6,308 nucleotides of DNA. Origin: Actinosomnolentus pattersoniae (SeqCode). Lineage in GTDB: Bacteria > Actinomycetota > UBA4738. Below are positions 1 to 6,308 of this stretch, piece by piece; the stretch's first letter is position 1; every line of letters starts with the position of its first letter. The notes under the pieces were generated by a model. It was not told the origin of the DNA. It was given only the letters and a program-made list of their open reading frames with translations, and did no database searches. The stretch covers positions 4,463 to 10,770 of the forward strand of contig JACDCJ010000050.1 in NCBI GenBank assembly GCA_013817655.1, given 5' to 3'. The position numbers were made by a program, and so were the translations under genes.

Positions 1-86
1 CCGACTGGCGCTACCGCATCGTGAAGGTGCGTTCGCCCAACGGGTTCGAGGTGTGGTTCGAGGGAGAGCCTGACGGCGTGAGCTAG
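1..86 (+). CDS. 3' end of an unrecognised protein gene (partial)
   Basis: The frame beginning at position 3 is open from the window edge to a TAG stop at 84-86 and encodes the last 27 residues of a protein. Almost every codon ends in G or C, as expected for a real gene in this GC-rich genome, and the other two plus-strand frames stop earlier. The peptide contains WRYRIVKV and GFEVWFEGEP, alternating hydrophobic and charged residues that look like two short beta strands joined by a Pro-Asn-Gly turn. I do not recognise the family, and 27 residues are too few to assign a function. The gene converges with groEL, whose stop is 76 bases away, with a groEL-directed terminator between them. Confidence 0.6.
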   Translation, partial: DWRYRIVKVRSPNGFEVWFEGEPDGVS

Positions 87-100
87 CAGCCGCGGCCTTC

Positions 101-138
101 CAGAAGAAAGAGGAGCCCGGGCGCCGGGCCCAGGCTCC
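101..138 (-). terminator. Rho-independent terminator of the groES-groEL operon
   Basis: Read on the minus strand, 24 bases past the groEL stop, GGAGCCUGGGC (138-128) pairs with GCCCGGGCUCC (122-112). This is an 11-bp GC-rich stem with one U-G wobble and a 5-base loop. It is followed by the pyrimidine-rich run UCUUUCUUCU (111-102). The tract is interrupted by C but fits an intrinsic terminator in a high-GC genome. On the plus strand no T-run follows the hairpin, so it should act mainly on groEL transcripts. Confidence 0.75.
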
Positions 139-162
139 CCTCGATGGTCCTCGAGCGGTTGC

Positions 163-1785
<1,623 letters not shown>

Positions 1786-1789
1786 GGAT

Positions 1790-1795
1790 CCTCCC
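1790..1795 (-). promoter_or_regulatory. groEL ribosome binding site
   Basis: GGGAGG on the minus strand sits 4 bases before the groEL ATG, in the 16-base groES-groEL gap. It supports the MPAKLLKFNEEAR start. Confidence 0.7.
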
Positions 1796-1801
1796 GTCCG
1801 A

Positions 1802-2101
1802 TCACTTGCGTACGATGGCGAGCACGTCGCGGGCGGACAGGATCAGGTATTCGGTGCCGTCCCGGTCCTTCCATTCGGTGCCGCCGTACTTCGAGTAGAT
1901 GACCGTGTCCCCGGTCTTCACGTCCATGGGCGTCCGCTGACCGTCCTCGAACTTGCCGGGCCCGACCGCGATGACCTCGCCCTGCTGCGGTCGCTCCTTG
2001 GCCGTGTCCGGGATCACGAGACCCGAGGCCGTCGTCGACTCATCCTCGCCGGGCTGAACCACGATCCGGTCCTCCAGCGGCTCCAAGCTGAACTTCGCCA
2101 T
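1802..2101 (-). CDS. groES: 10 kDa co-chaperonin GroES
   Basis: GroES is the heptameric lid that caps GroEL and triggers substrate encapsulation. The product is 99 residues, normal for the family. LEPLEDRIVVQ near the N-terminus (6-16) and GLVI (27-30) fit the chaperonin-10 signature. Residues about 17-32 form the mobile loop, with LVI (28-30) as the hydrophobic GroEL-binding tripeptide. YGGTEWKD and YLILSARDVLAIV form the usual C-terminal core. A longer reading starting five residues earlier at 2116 is possible but unlikely: that ATG overlaps the Shine-Dalgarno sequence of the inner ATG, and MAKFSLEPLEDRI matches the family N-terminus. It is the first gene of the CIRCE operon and lies 16 bases ahead of groEL. 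Confidence 0.97.
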   Translation of the reverse strand: MAKFSLEPLEDRIVVQPGEDESTTASGLVIPDTAKERPQQGEVIAVGPGKFEDGQRTPMDVKTGDTVIYSKYGGTEWKDRDGTEYLILSARDVLAIVRK

Positions 2102-2106
2102 TCCCT

Positions 2107-2113
2107 CCTCCTT
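2107..2113 (-). promoter_or_regulatory. groES ribosome binding site (decides the start)
   Basis: AAGGAGG on the minus strand lies 5 bases upstream of the ATG at 2101. It is a near-perfect Shine-Dalgarno sequence. It overlaps the alternative ATG at 2116, which has no such site of its own, so the 99-residue reading is preferred. Confidence 0.85.
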
Positions 2114-2124
2114 CATCGATCCAT

Positions 2125-2155
2125 TGTTAGCACTCGCAACTCGCGAGTGCTAACA
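2125..2155. promoter_or_regulatory. CIRCE operator (HrcA binding site)
   Basis: TTAGCACTC (2127-2135), a 9-base spacer and GAGTGCTAA (2145-2153) match the CIRCE consensus without mismatch. Complementarity continues on both sides, giving 13-base arms (2125-2137 and 2143-2155) around a 5-base loop. CIRCE is bound by the repressor HrcA, which is itself stabilised by GroEL, so the operon should be derepressed on heat shock. The element begins at the last base of the -10 box and would cover the transcription start. In the transcript its hairpin would lie in the roughly 47-base groES leader. hrcA is not in this window. Confidence 0.98.
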
Positions 2156-2184
2156 GTCTAGCTACCGGGCTGCGAGACAGTCAA
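2155..2184 (-). promoter_or_regulatory. groES-groEL promoter (sigma-70 type)
   Basis: On the minus strand, TTGACT (2184-2179) and TAGACT (2160-2155) are separated by 18 bases. They match the -35 and -10 consensus at five of six and four of six positions. Transcription would start near 2148, inside CIRCE, so bound HrcA would block initiation. The start site is inferred from spacing only. Confidence 0.75.
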
Positions 2185-2402
2185 CGCCCGCGGGCGTGAG
2201 CGCTATCCGACGCATCGGGGTCTGGGGGACCGACGCGGCGATCGAGATCGCCACCTCCTGCCCCACGCAAAGATTTGGGTGCCTGCCTTGCTGCCCCCCG
2301 TGTACGATGTTCGGCGTAGGTCGTTGGGGGGTCACGACGATTCGCCCCGTCACGGGGAGGTGAGGGAGCGAGCCCCAGGTCGTCGGTCACGGAGGCATCG
2401 CC
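2161..2402. other. Divergent intergenic region between groES and the HTH gene, dyad-rich
   Basis: Apart from the groES -35 box, these 242 bases hold no gene I can support. They contain several short inverted repeats: GGCGATC-GA-GATCGCC (2237-2252, 7-base arms), GTCGT-N9-ACGAC (2320-2338), CCCCG-TCA-CGGGG (2345-2357) and CCGA-N4-TCGG (2208-2219). A TACGAT hexamer (2303-2308) could be a -10 box for the plus-strand gene, but no good -35 is seen at the right distance. A 63-codon minus-strand reading frame here (2162-2353) is probably spurious, because the groES promoter lies at its 3' end. Confidence 0.4.
2391..2395 (+). promoter_or_regulatory. Ribosome binding site of the HTH gene
   Basis: GGAGG lies 7 bases before the ATG at 2403. 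It is the main support for this start and for the small gene being translated. Confidence 0.7.
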
Positions 2403-2648
2403 ATGCCGGAAGAGCTCCTGACACGCCACGAGGCCGCCGACCGCGCCGGAGTCTCATACGGGACCATCCTTCACTGGATCGAGGAGGGGCGGCTCGCGGC
2501 CCAGTGGACTCGTGTTGGCAAGTCCCAGCGCCAGCTCGTTCGAGCGAGCGAGCTGGAGCGGGCGGTCGTTCTCCACCGGGACCCGAGACGGCTCGGCGAG
2601 TTGGAGGAGAAGGTCTGGGGCGGCAAGGCCGGCTCAGTTCAGGGCTAA
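2403..2648 (+). CDS. Small helix-turn-helix DNA-binding protein (excisionase/MerR-like)
   Basis: This gene encodes 81 residues. Residues 5-31 (LLTRHEAADRAGVSYGTILHWIEEGRL) match the pattern of the winged helix-turn-helix found in excisionase-family and BldC-like proteins: a 'Leu-Thr-x-x-Glu-Ala-Ala' first helix, a 'Gly-Val-Ser' turn, a recognition helix and an 'Glu-Gly-Arg-Leu' wing entry. The following AAQWTRVGKSQRQLVRASELERAV (32-55) corresponds to the wing and the closing 'x-x-ELE' helix. A charged tail of about 25 residues (HRDPRRLGELEEKVWGG) follows, with no second domain or metal ligands. A GGAGG site 7 bases upstream fixes the start. It is divergent from groES, and its last 15 bases overlap the tsaD 3' end tail to tail. 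Its DNA target is unknown; control of a neighbouring gene or of itself is only a guess. No integrase is adjacent, so an excision role is unsupported. Confidence 0.85.
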   Translation: MPEELLTRHEAADRAGVSYGTILHWIEEGRLAAQWTRVGKSQRQLVRASELERAVVLHRDPRRLGELEEKVWGGKAGSVQG

Positions 2649-3635
2649 CCCCGGCGAGGCTCCCACGTCTAGGAGCGTGCGTTCGCCCCGCATCAACCGG
2701 AAGTGCCCGGCGCACGCGATCATCGCGCCGTTGTCCGTGCAGAGCTCCGGCGAGGGCACCAGCAGCCGCAGCCCCTCGCTCGCCGCACGCTCCGCCAGCA
2801 GACGGCGGAGCCGGCTGTTCGCCACCACCCCCCCGCCCAGCGCCACGGTATGGACCCCCATCTCGCGTGCGGCGGATATCGTCTTCTCGACCTGCACCTC
2901 GACCACGGCCTCCTGGAACGACGCCGCGAGGTCCTGCACCGGGGTCTCACGACCAGTCGCGCGCTCGGCCTTGACGTGACGGACCACGGCCGTCTTCAGG
3001 CCGGACAAGGAGAAGTCGAACCGGCGCTGGGTCACGGCTCGCGGAAACCGCACGGCGTTCGGGTCACCCTTCCGCGCGAGCTCGTCGAGCGCCGGGCCCC
3101 CTGGGAAACCGAGCCCGAGGAATCTGGCCACCTTGTCGAACGCCTCGCCGGCTGCGTCGTCGAGGGTCTGGCCGAGGATCTCGTACGCATGCGCCTGCGG
3201 GACATGAACCAGCATCGTGTGGCCGCCCGAGACGAGGAACGCCACGTAGGGTTCCTCGATCGGTCCTGACTCCAGAACGTTCGCGAAGATGTGCCCCTCC
3301 AGATGGTTCACGCCGATGAACGGCAGGTCGAGGGCCAGCGCAAGCGACTTCCCCGCCGCGATGCCCACCAGCAGAGCACCGACAAGGCCCGGCCCGACCG
3401 TCACCGCCACGCCGTCGATCTCCCCGAGCGTCATCCCCGCCTCCTTCAACGAGAGCTCCAGCAAGGGGTTGAAGTTCTCGAGATGCGCCCTCGAGGCCAC
3501 CTCCGGCACGACGCCGCCGAACCGCTCGTGCAGATGAACCTGACTCGCGATGGTGTTGGAGAGCACCGCGCGCCCGTCCTCGACGACCGCGATGGCGGTC
3601 TCGTCACATGAGGTCTCGATGCCGAGGACCCGCAT
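2634..3635 (-). CDS. tsaD: tRNA N6-adenosine threonylcarbamoyltransferase TsaD
   Basis: TsaD is the catalytic ASKHA-fold subunit that transfers the threonylcarbamoyl group from threonylcarbamoyl-AMP to A37 of ANN-decoding tRNAs, forming t6A. The 333 residues match the family length. The N-terminal MRVLGIETSCDET is the typical start. The metal ligands are His111 and His115 in NHLEGH and Asp301 in CTDNGAMIA. Other conserved segments are GPGLVGALLVG (81-91), SGGHT (136-140), AGEAFDKVARFLGLGFPGG (162-180) and LGGGVVANSRLR (266-277). It is the last gene of the minus-strand operon, 31 bases after rimI. No strong Shine-Dalgarno sequence is visible before the ATG, so the start rests on family alignment. 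Its 3' end overlaps the convergent HTH gene by 15 bases, and no clear terminator follows. Confidence 0.97.
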   Translation of the reverse strand: MRVLGIETSCDETAIAVVEDGRAVLSNTIASQVHLHERFGGVVPEVASRAHLENFNPLLELSLKEAGMTLGEIDGVAVTVGPGLVGALLVGIAAGKSLALALDLPFIGVNHLEGHIFANVLESGPIEEPYVAFLVSGGHTMLVHVPQAHAYEILGQTLDDAAGEAFDKVARFLGLGFPGGPALDELARKGDPNAVRFPRAVTQRRFDFSLSGLKTAVVRHVKAERATGRETPVQDLAASFQEAVVEVQVEKTISAAREMGVHTVALGGGVVANSRLRRLLAERAASEGLRLLVPSPELCTDNGAMIACAGHFRLMRGERTLLDVGASPGLALN

Positions 3636-3666
3636 CGCTAGGGGCGAGATCCGGTCGGTGGGTGGG

Positions 3667-4218
3667 TCACGATGGCCGGACGCCGGCCGGAAGCTTCGTG
3701 GCGATCTCCTCGAGCTGCTTGCGGTACCCCGGCCGGTGGACGTCTTCGGTCCACATGACGAGGGCGTCCTCTCCGGTCTCCTGGTAGTAGCCCTTGCGGA
3801 CGCCCACGGGGCGGAATCCGAACCGGCTGTACAGGCGTTGCGCGCCCCAGTTCGAGACCCGGACCTCGAGCGAGACGGCCCTCGCGCCCAACCGGATGCC
3901 CTCCTGGATCAGCTCGAAGAGGAGCCGGGTCCCGATCTTCCTCCGGTGGTGGGCCGGGTCGACGGCGATGGTGGTGACGTGGGCCTCCTCGCCATACGAC
4001 ATGATCCCGCCGTAGCCCACGAGCTCCCGGCCCAGCCTCGCCACCAGATACGTGCGATTGCGCATCTCCGTCATCTCCGAGAGAAAGAGGTTGGGGCTCC
4101 AGGGGCGCGGGTAGACCTGACGCTCGATCGCCATCACGCCCTTCAGGTGGCGCCGGCGCATCCGAACGATCTCGAGGTCAGCCGGTTCGCCGGCGCTTAT
4201 CCCAAGCGATCTCCGCAT
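3667..4218 (-). CDS. rimI: GNAT N-acetyltransferase, RimI-like
   Basis: RimI acetylates the N-terminal alanine of ribosomal protein S18 in E. coli; homologues encoded with tsa genes may have broader protein targets. The protein has 183 residues, longer than E. coli RimI (about 148), with extra N- and C-terminal residues. PWS (39-41), IAVDPAHHRRKIGTRLL (84-100, acetyl-CoA loop), LEVRVSN (117-123) and LYSRFGF (129-135) follow the RimI pattern. Glu118 and Tyr130 have the same 12-residue spacing as the catalytic Glu103 and Tyr115 of E. coli RimI. The acetyl-CoA loop reads HRRKIG where the usual pattern is Q/R-x-x-G-x-G, so the first glycine is replaced. A GAGG site 7 bases upstream supports the ATG at 4218, which gives a 41-base overlap with tsaB. 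A later ATG (codon 20) would cut into the first strand. Family is clear; the substrate is inferred. Confidence 0.92.
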   Translation of the reverse strand: MRRSLGISAGEPADLEIVRMRRRHLKGVMAIERQVYPRPWSPNLFLSEMTEMRNRTYLVARLGRELVGYGGIMSYGEEAHVTTIAVDPAHHRRKIGTRLLFELIQEGIRLGARAVSLEVRVSNWGAQRLYSRFGFRPVGVRKGYYQETGEDALVMWTEDVHRPGYRKQLEEIATKLPAGVRPS

Positions 4219-4882
4219 CCGATTTCCTCAGGTAGTGGGGCTGAAGATCGTACAGGCGGTCGTAATCCTCTCGAAGAAGCCTGGGTATGGCGAGCTCGAC
4301 GAGCGAGGTCGCCGCTGGATAGGCCCACGCCGGCGAGGCGAACTCCACATGGTTGCCGGCCTCCTCCAGCTCCCGCCGGTAGACGAGCGCGCCCGTACCG
4401 ACCACGAGGATATCCTCCGGACGCGATTCGAGCTCGGCCGTGAGGTGCGCCGGCTTCGCCGCTTCGAATGGCGTCTGCCGGGCCACGCCCCCGGGGACGG
4501 GGCGGTAGAGCGCCGAGAACAGCTCCCCCCGCTTCGCGTCGATGGCCGCGCATATGAGGCGCCGGCAGTAGCGGGCCGAGAAGGCCAGCACGTCCAGAGA
4601 TGCGAGGCCGACGATGGGAACGCCGAGGGCCTGCGCGAGGGTCTTGCCGGTCGCGATGCCGACCCGCATGCCGGTGAAGAGCCCGGGGCCGAGGCCGACC
4701 GCGATCCCGCCGAGGGACGAGGGCCGAACCTCGGCCCATTGGAGCAGGTGGTTGATGGCCGGGACGACGACCTCGTGGTTGGCGCGTCCGCGGGACAGCA
4801 TTGTCGACCCGATGATGCCCTGCTCGTTCCCGAGGGCCACCGTGGAGTGCGGCGTGGACGTTTCGATCGCGATGACCAGCAC
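4178..4882 (-). CDS. tsaB: t6A biosynthesis protein TsaB
   Basis: TsaB is the inactive ASKHA paralogue that dimerises with TsaD and bridges it to TsaE in the bacterial t6A complex. The product has 234 residues, close to the usual length. Signatures are the N-terminal LVIAIETSTPHSTVAL (2-17), GLGPGLFTGMRVGIATGKTLA (63-83), ASLDVLAF (94-101), DAKRGELFSALY (115-126) and PHYLRKSDAEI (215-225). It lacks the metal-binding HxxxH of TsaD, as expected. The common GPGSFTG reads GPGLFTG here. The start is GTG at 4882, preceded by AAGGGG with a 5-base spacer; this ribosome binding site overlaps the tsaE TAA stop, suggesting coupled translation. The 3' end overlaps rimI by 41 bases. Confidence 0.96.
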   Translation of the reverse strand: MLVIAIETSTPHSTVALGNEQGIIGSTMLSRGRANHEVVVPAINHLLQWAEVRPSSLGGIAVGLGPGLFTGMRVGIATGKTLAQALGVPIVGLASLDVLAFSARYCRRLICAAIDAKRGELFSALYRPVPGGVARQTPFEAAKPAHLTAELESRPEDILVVGTGALVYRRELEEAGNHVEFASPAWAYPAATSLVELAIPRLLREDYDRLYDLQPHYLRKSDAEIAWDKRRRTG

Positions 4883-4891
4883 GGGGACCCC

Positions 4892-5377
4892 TTACGCCGC
4901 CCAGGGGGTGGTGAGCTCTTCCAGCCGGCGCCAGCGGCGCTGCCAGGCCGCTCCCTGCGCCGACATCCGGACGGACCGCTGCTCCGATTCGCCCGCCAGA
5001 ACGAGCTCGACCTCGAGGTAGGACTCCGGGAGGAGCGACTCGATGGCGTCGCCCCATTCGAGGAAGAGGATCCCTCCCGGGTCCATCAGCTCCTCGAACC
5101 CAAGGTCGAGGACGTCCTGGATGCGGTCGAGGCGGTACACGTCCATGTGCGTGACCGGCAGGCGGCCCTCGTACTCTCGCACGAGCGTGAAGGTGGGCGA
5201 CAGTACGGGCTCGGCGACTCCCAGCCCATCGGCCGCGCCCTGGACGAAGGTCGTCTTGCCCGCGCCCAGGTCGCCCGTGAGGGAGACCACATCCCCGCGC
5301 GTCAGGATCTCCGCCAGCGCCCGGCCGACCGAACGGGTCTCCTCCGCGGAGGGGCACACGAGCTTCAGCGAGACCAT
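4892..5377 (-). CDS. tsaE: tRNA threonylcarbamoyladenosine biosynthesis ATPase TsaE
   Basis: TsaE is the P-loop ATPase that drives turnover of the TsaB-TsaD complex. The product has 161 residues, typical for the family. The Walker A motif is GDLGAGKT (35-42) with Lys41. SPTFTLVREYEG (60-71) is the conserved switch segment, HMDVYRL (77-83) the acidic Walker-B-like strand, and FLEWGD (105-110) the family-specific Glu-Trp-Gly. The ATG at 5377 lies 8 bases after the glycosylase stop; the site GAGGGG overlaps that TGA, so translation is probably coupled. tsaB follows after 9 bases. The C-terminal end (WQRRWRRLEEL) is basic and Trp-rich and less conserved. Confidence 0.97.
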   Translation of the reverse strand: MVSLKLVCPSAEETRSVGRALAEILTRGDVVSLTGDLGAGKTTFVQGAADGLGVAEPVLSPTFTLVREYEGRLPVTHMDVYRLDRIQDVLDLGFEELMDPGGILFLEWGDAIESLLPESYLEVELVLAGESEQRSVRMSAQGAAWQRRWRRLEELTTPWAA

Positions 5378-5385
5378 CGCACCCC

Positions 5386-5994
5386 TCAGAACAGCCCGAG
5401 CTGCTCCTCGACGGCCGCCGGGACGGGCGGCGGCTCCGCCAGGATGGCCCTGACGGCGGCGAAGTCCGAACGAATGGCGGCCATCTGGGCGCTCGCCTCG
5501 CCGCCTCCACGAAGGATCGCGGCCGGGTGGAACGTGGGGACGACGGTCCGGCCGTCAAGCTCGAATCGCTGCCCCCGGACGCGGCTGATGGAGACCTGCC
5601 GCTCCAGGATCATCCGAGTCGCGAAGTTGCCGAGGGTGACCACCACGCGCGGTCGCACGAGCTCGAGCTGCCCGACGAGATACGGGCGGCAGGAGTCGAT
5701 CTCGTCCGGCAACGGGTCCCGGTTCCCCGGTGGGCGGCACTTCACCACGTTCGCGATGTAGACGTCCTCACGGCGCAGGCCGACCTCCCCCAGCAGCCGG
5801 GTGAGCAACTGCCCGGCCGCGCCCACGAAGGGCTCACCCTGCTTGTCCTCGTGATACCCCGGTCCCTCGCCGATGAACATCACGTCGGCCGAGGGGCTTC
5901 CCACACCGAAAACGACCTGGGTTCGTCCGGCGGCCAGCCGGCAGAGCGTGCACGTGGATGCGAGGGCCCCGAGCTCCTCGAGCGTCATGCTCAT
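5386..5994 (-). CDS. Family-4 (Fe-S) uracil-DNA glycosylase
   Basis: The enzyme removes uracil, arising from cytosine deamination or dUMP incorporation, to start base-excision repair. It has 202 residues. Four cysteines (15, 18, 86, 102; CTLC, VVKC and DSC) form the expected [4Fe-4S] ligand set. GEGPG (42-46) followed by EDKQGEPFVGAAGQLL is the family-4 motif 1; family-5 enzymes read GLAPA instead. ANVVKCRPPGNRDPLPDE (81-98) and FHPAAILRG (155-163) are the other family motifs. The Arg-His insert typical of UdgX is absent, so it is a classical family-4 enzyme. The C-terminus ends EEQLGLF, resembling the beta-clamp consensus QL(S/D)LF. The ATG at 5994 overlaps the upstream stop by four bases (ATGA) with AGGA 8 bases before it; a second ATG two codons on has poorer spacing. 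Confidence 0.95.
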   Translation of the reverse strand: MSMTLEELGALASTCTLCRLAAGRTQVVFGVGSPSADVMFIGEGPGYHEDKQGEPFVGAAGQLLTRLLGEVGLRREDVYIANVVKCRPPGNRDPLPDEIDSCRPYLVGQLELVRPRVVVTLGNFATRMILERQVSISRVRGQRFELDGRTVVPTFHPAAILRGGGEASAQMAAIRSDFAAVRAILAEPPPVPAAVEEQLGLF

Positions 5995-6308
5995 GGCTCA
6001 TTTCCTTCCCGTGCCGAGGGGAAGTCCGGAACGCTCTTCGCGAGGAGCACGGCCCGCCGGATGGCCTCGGCGACCACGGCGACAGCCCGGGATTCGAGTG
6101 CCCTCTGGTCCGCCTCGACCTCGCCCGTGGCGAGGGAGAAGACCGTGTCCCCATCCCACATTGTATGCGCGGGGCGGATCGTCTCCGAGATGCCGTCCTG
6201 GGCGGCGATCGCCAGCAGGTGCGCGCGCTCCTTGGACAGCCGCGCGTTTGTGGCCACCACCACGAGCGTCGTGTTGAGAGCAGCGGCCGGCCCCGGTATG
6301 TCCTCATG
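5991..6308 (-). CDS. P1-family (DmpA/NylC-like, S58) self-processing hydrolase, C-terminal part
   Basis: The minus-strand frame is open from the right edge to the TGA at 5991-5993 and encodes the last 106 residues of a protein whose start lies outside. It contains ALNTTLVVVATNARLSK and, further on, RPAHTMWDGDTVFSLATGEV, which match the C-terminal half of P1-family peptidases (N-terminal nucleophile hydrolases such as DmpA and the nylon hydrolase NylC). In NylC, cleavage before a Thr at an Asn-Thr pair frees the catalytic residue; here N-T-T occurs at 6275-6267. If that holds, the beta chain is 93 residues and lies wholly inside the window. Substrates are usually beta-peptides, D-Ala esters or amides; the actual one cannot be told. 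The stop overlaps the glycosylase start (ATGA). Confidence 0.88.
   Translation of the reverse strand, partial: HEDIPGPAAALNTTLVVVATNARLSKERAHLLAIAAQDGISETIRPAHTMWDGDTVFSLATGEVEADQRALESRAVAVVAEAIRRAVLLAKSVPDFPSAREGNEP

Noticed and set aside
2162..2353. 63-codon minus-strand reading frame upstream of groES
   Set aside because: No family resemblance and no ribosome binding site that I can see. The groES -35 box lies inside its 3' end, so it is more likely chance in GC-rich DNA.
2345..2402. Possible riboswitch or structured leader before the HTH gene
   Set aside because: Only a 5-bp hairpin with a 3-base loop is evident, with no conserved riboswitch core or terminator/antiterminator pair.
2403..2648. 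HTH gene as a phage or element excisionase
   Set aside because: No integrase, attachment repeats or change in base composition nearby. This fold is widespread in ordinary chromosomal regulators.
4235..5761. 508-codon plus-strand frame opposite tsaB, tsaE and the glycosylase
   Set aside because: It is antisense to three genes with clear family motifs; its length reflects scarcity of stop codons at high GC. Its product is Arg/Gly-rich without recognisable domains.
5386..5994. UdgX (covalent uracil-binding) assignment
   Set aside because: The Arg-His-containing loop typical of UdgX is not present; the FHPAAILRG segment fits the classical family-4 enzyme.

Overview
This is a high-GC, gene-dense bacterial window holding a chaperonin operon, most of the bacterial t6A tRNA-modification gene set, a DNA-repair enzyme and one small unassigned DNA-binding gene. 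The gene order tsaE-tsaB-rimI-tsaD followed by groES-groEL on the same strand is the arrangement known from Actinomycetota such as mycobacteria. The high GC, the perfect CIRCE operator and the histidine-containing GroEL tail fit an actinobacterium or a close high-GC relative. Genus or class cannot be assigned from this window.

Left to right: (1) positions 1-86 are the 3' end of an unrecognised plus-strand gene. It converges on the groES-groEL operon (minus strand, 163-2101), and a hairpin terminator for groEL lies between them. (2) groES is preceded by a sigma-70-type promoter (TTGACT-N18-TAGACT). A perfect CIRCE inverted repeat begins at the promoter's -10 box, so the operon is predicted to be repressed by HrcA and induced by heat. 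(3) About 240 bases of dyad-rich intergenic DNA separate this promoter from a divergent plus-strand gene (2403-2648) for an 81-residue excisionase/MerR-like helix-turn-helix protein. The last 15 bases of that gene overlap the tsaD 3' end tail to tail. (4) From 2634 to the right edge, six minus-strand genes are packed with overlaps or short gaps and read as one operon. In transcription order they are a P1-family (DmpA/NylC-like) self-processing hydrolase (5' end outside the window), a family-4 Fe-S uracil-DNA glycosylase, tsaE, tsaB, rimI and tsaD.

TsaD, TsaB and TsaE together transfer threonylcarbamoyl to A37 of ANN-decoding tRNAs; TsaC/Sua5, which makes the threonylcarbamoyl-AMP substrate, is not in the window. 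RimI is a GNAT acetyltransferase commonly encoded with these genes. The glycosylase and the P1 hydrolase have no obvious functional tie to t6A and probably share only the transcript.

Most of the window is recognisable housekeeping DNA, and I see no clear undescribed system. The points most worth a second look are the helix-turn-helix gene placed inside an otherwise conserved neighbourhood, the dyads upstream of it, and a C-terminal QLGLF on the uracil-DNA glycosylase that resembles a beta-clamp-binding motif. No tRNA, rRNA, CRISPR array, insertion sequence or attachment site was seen.
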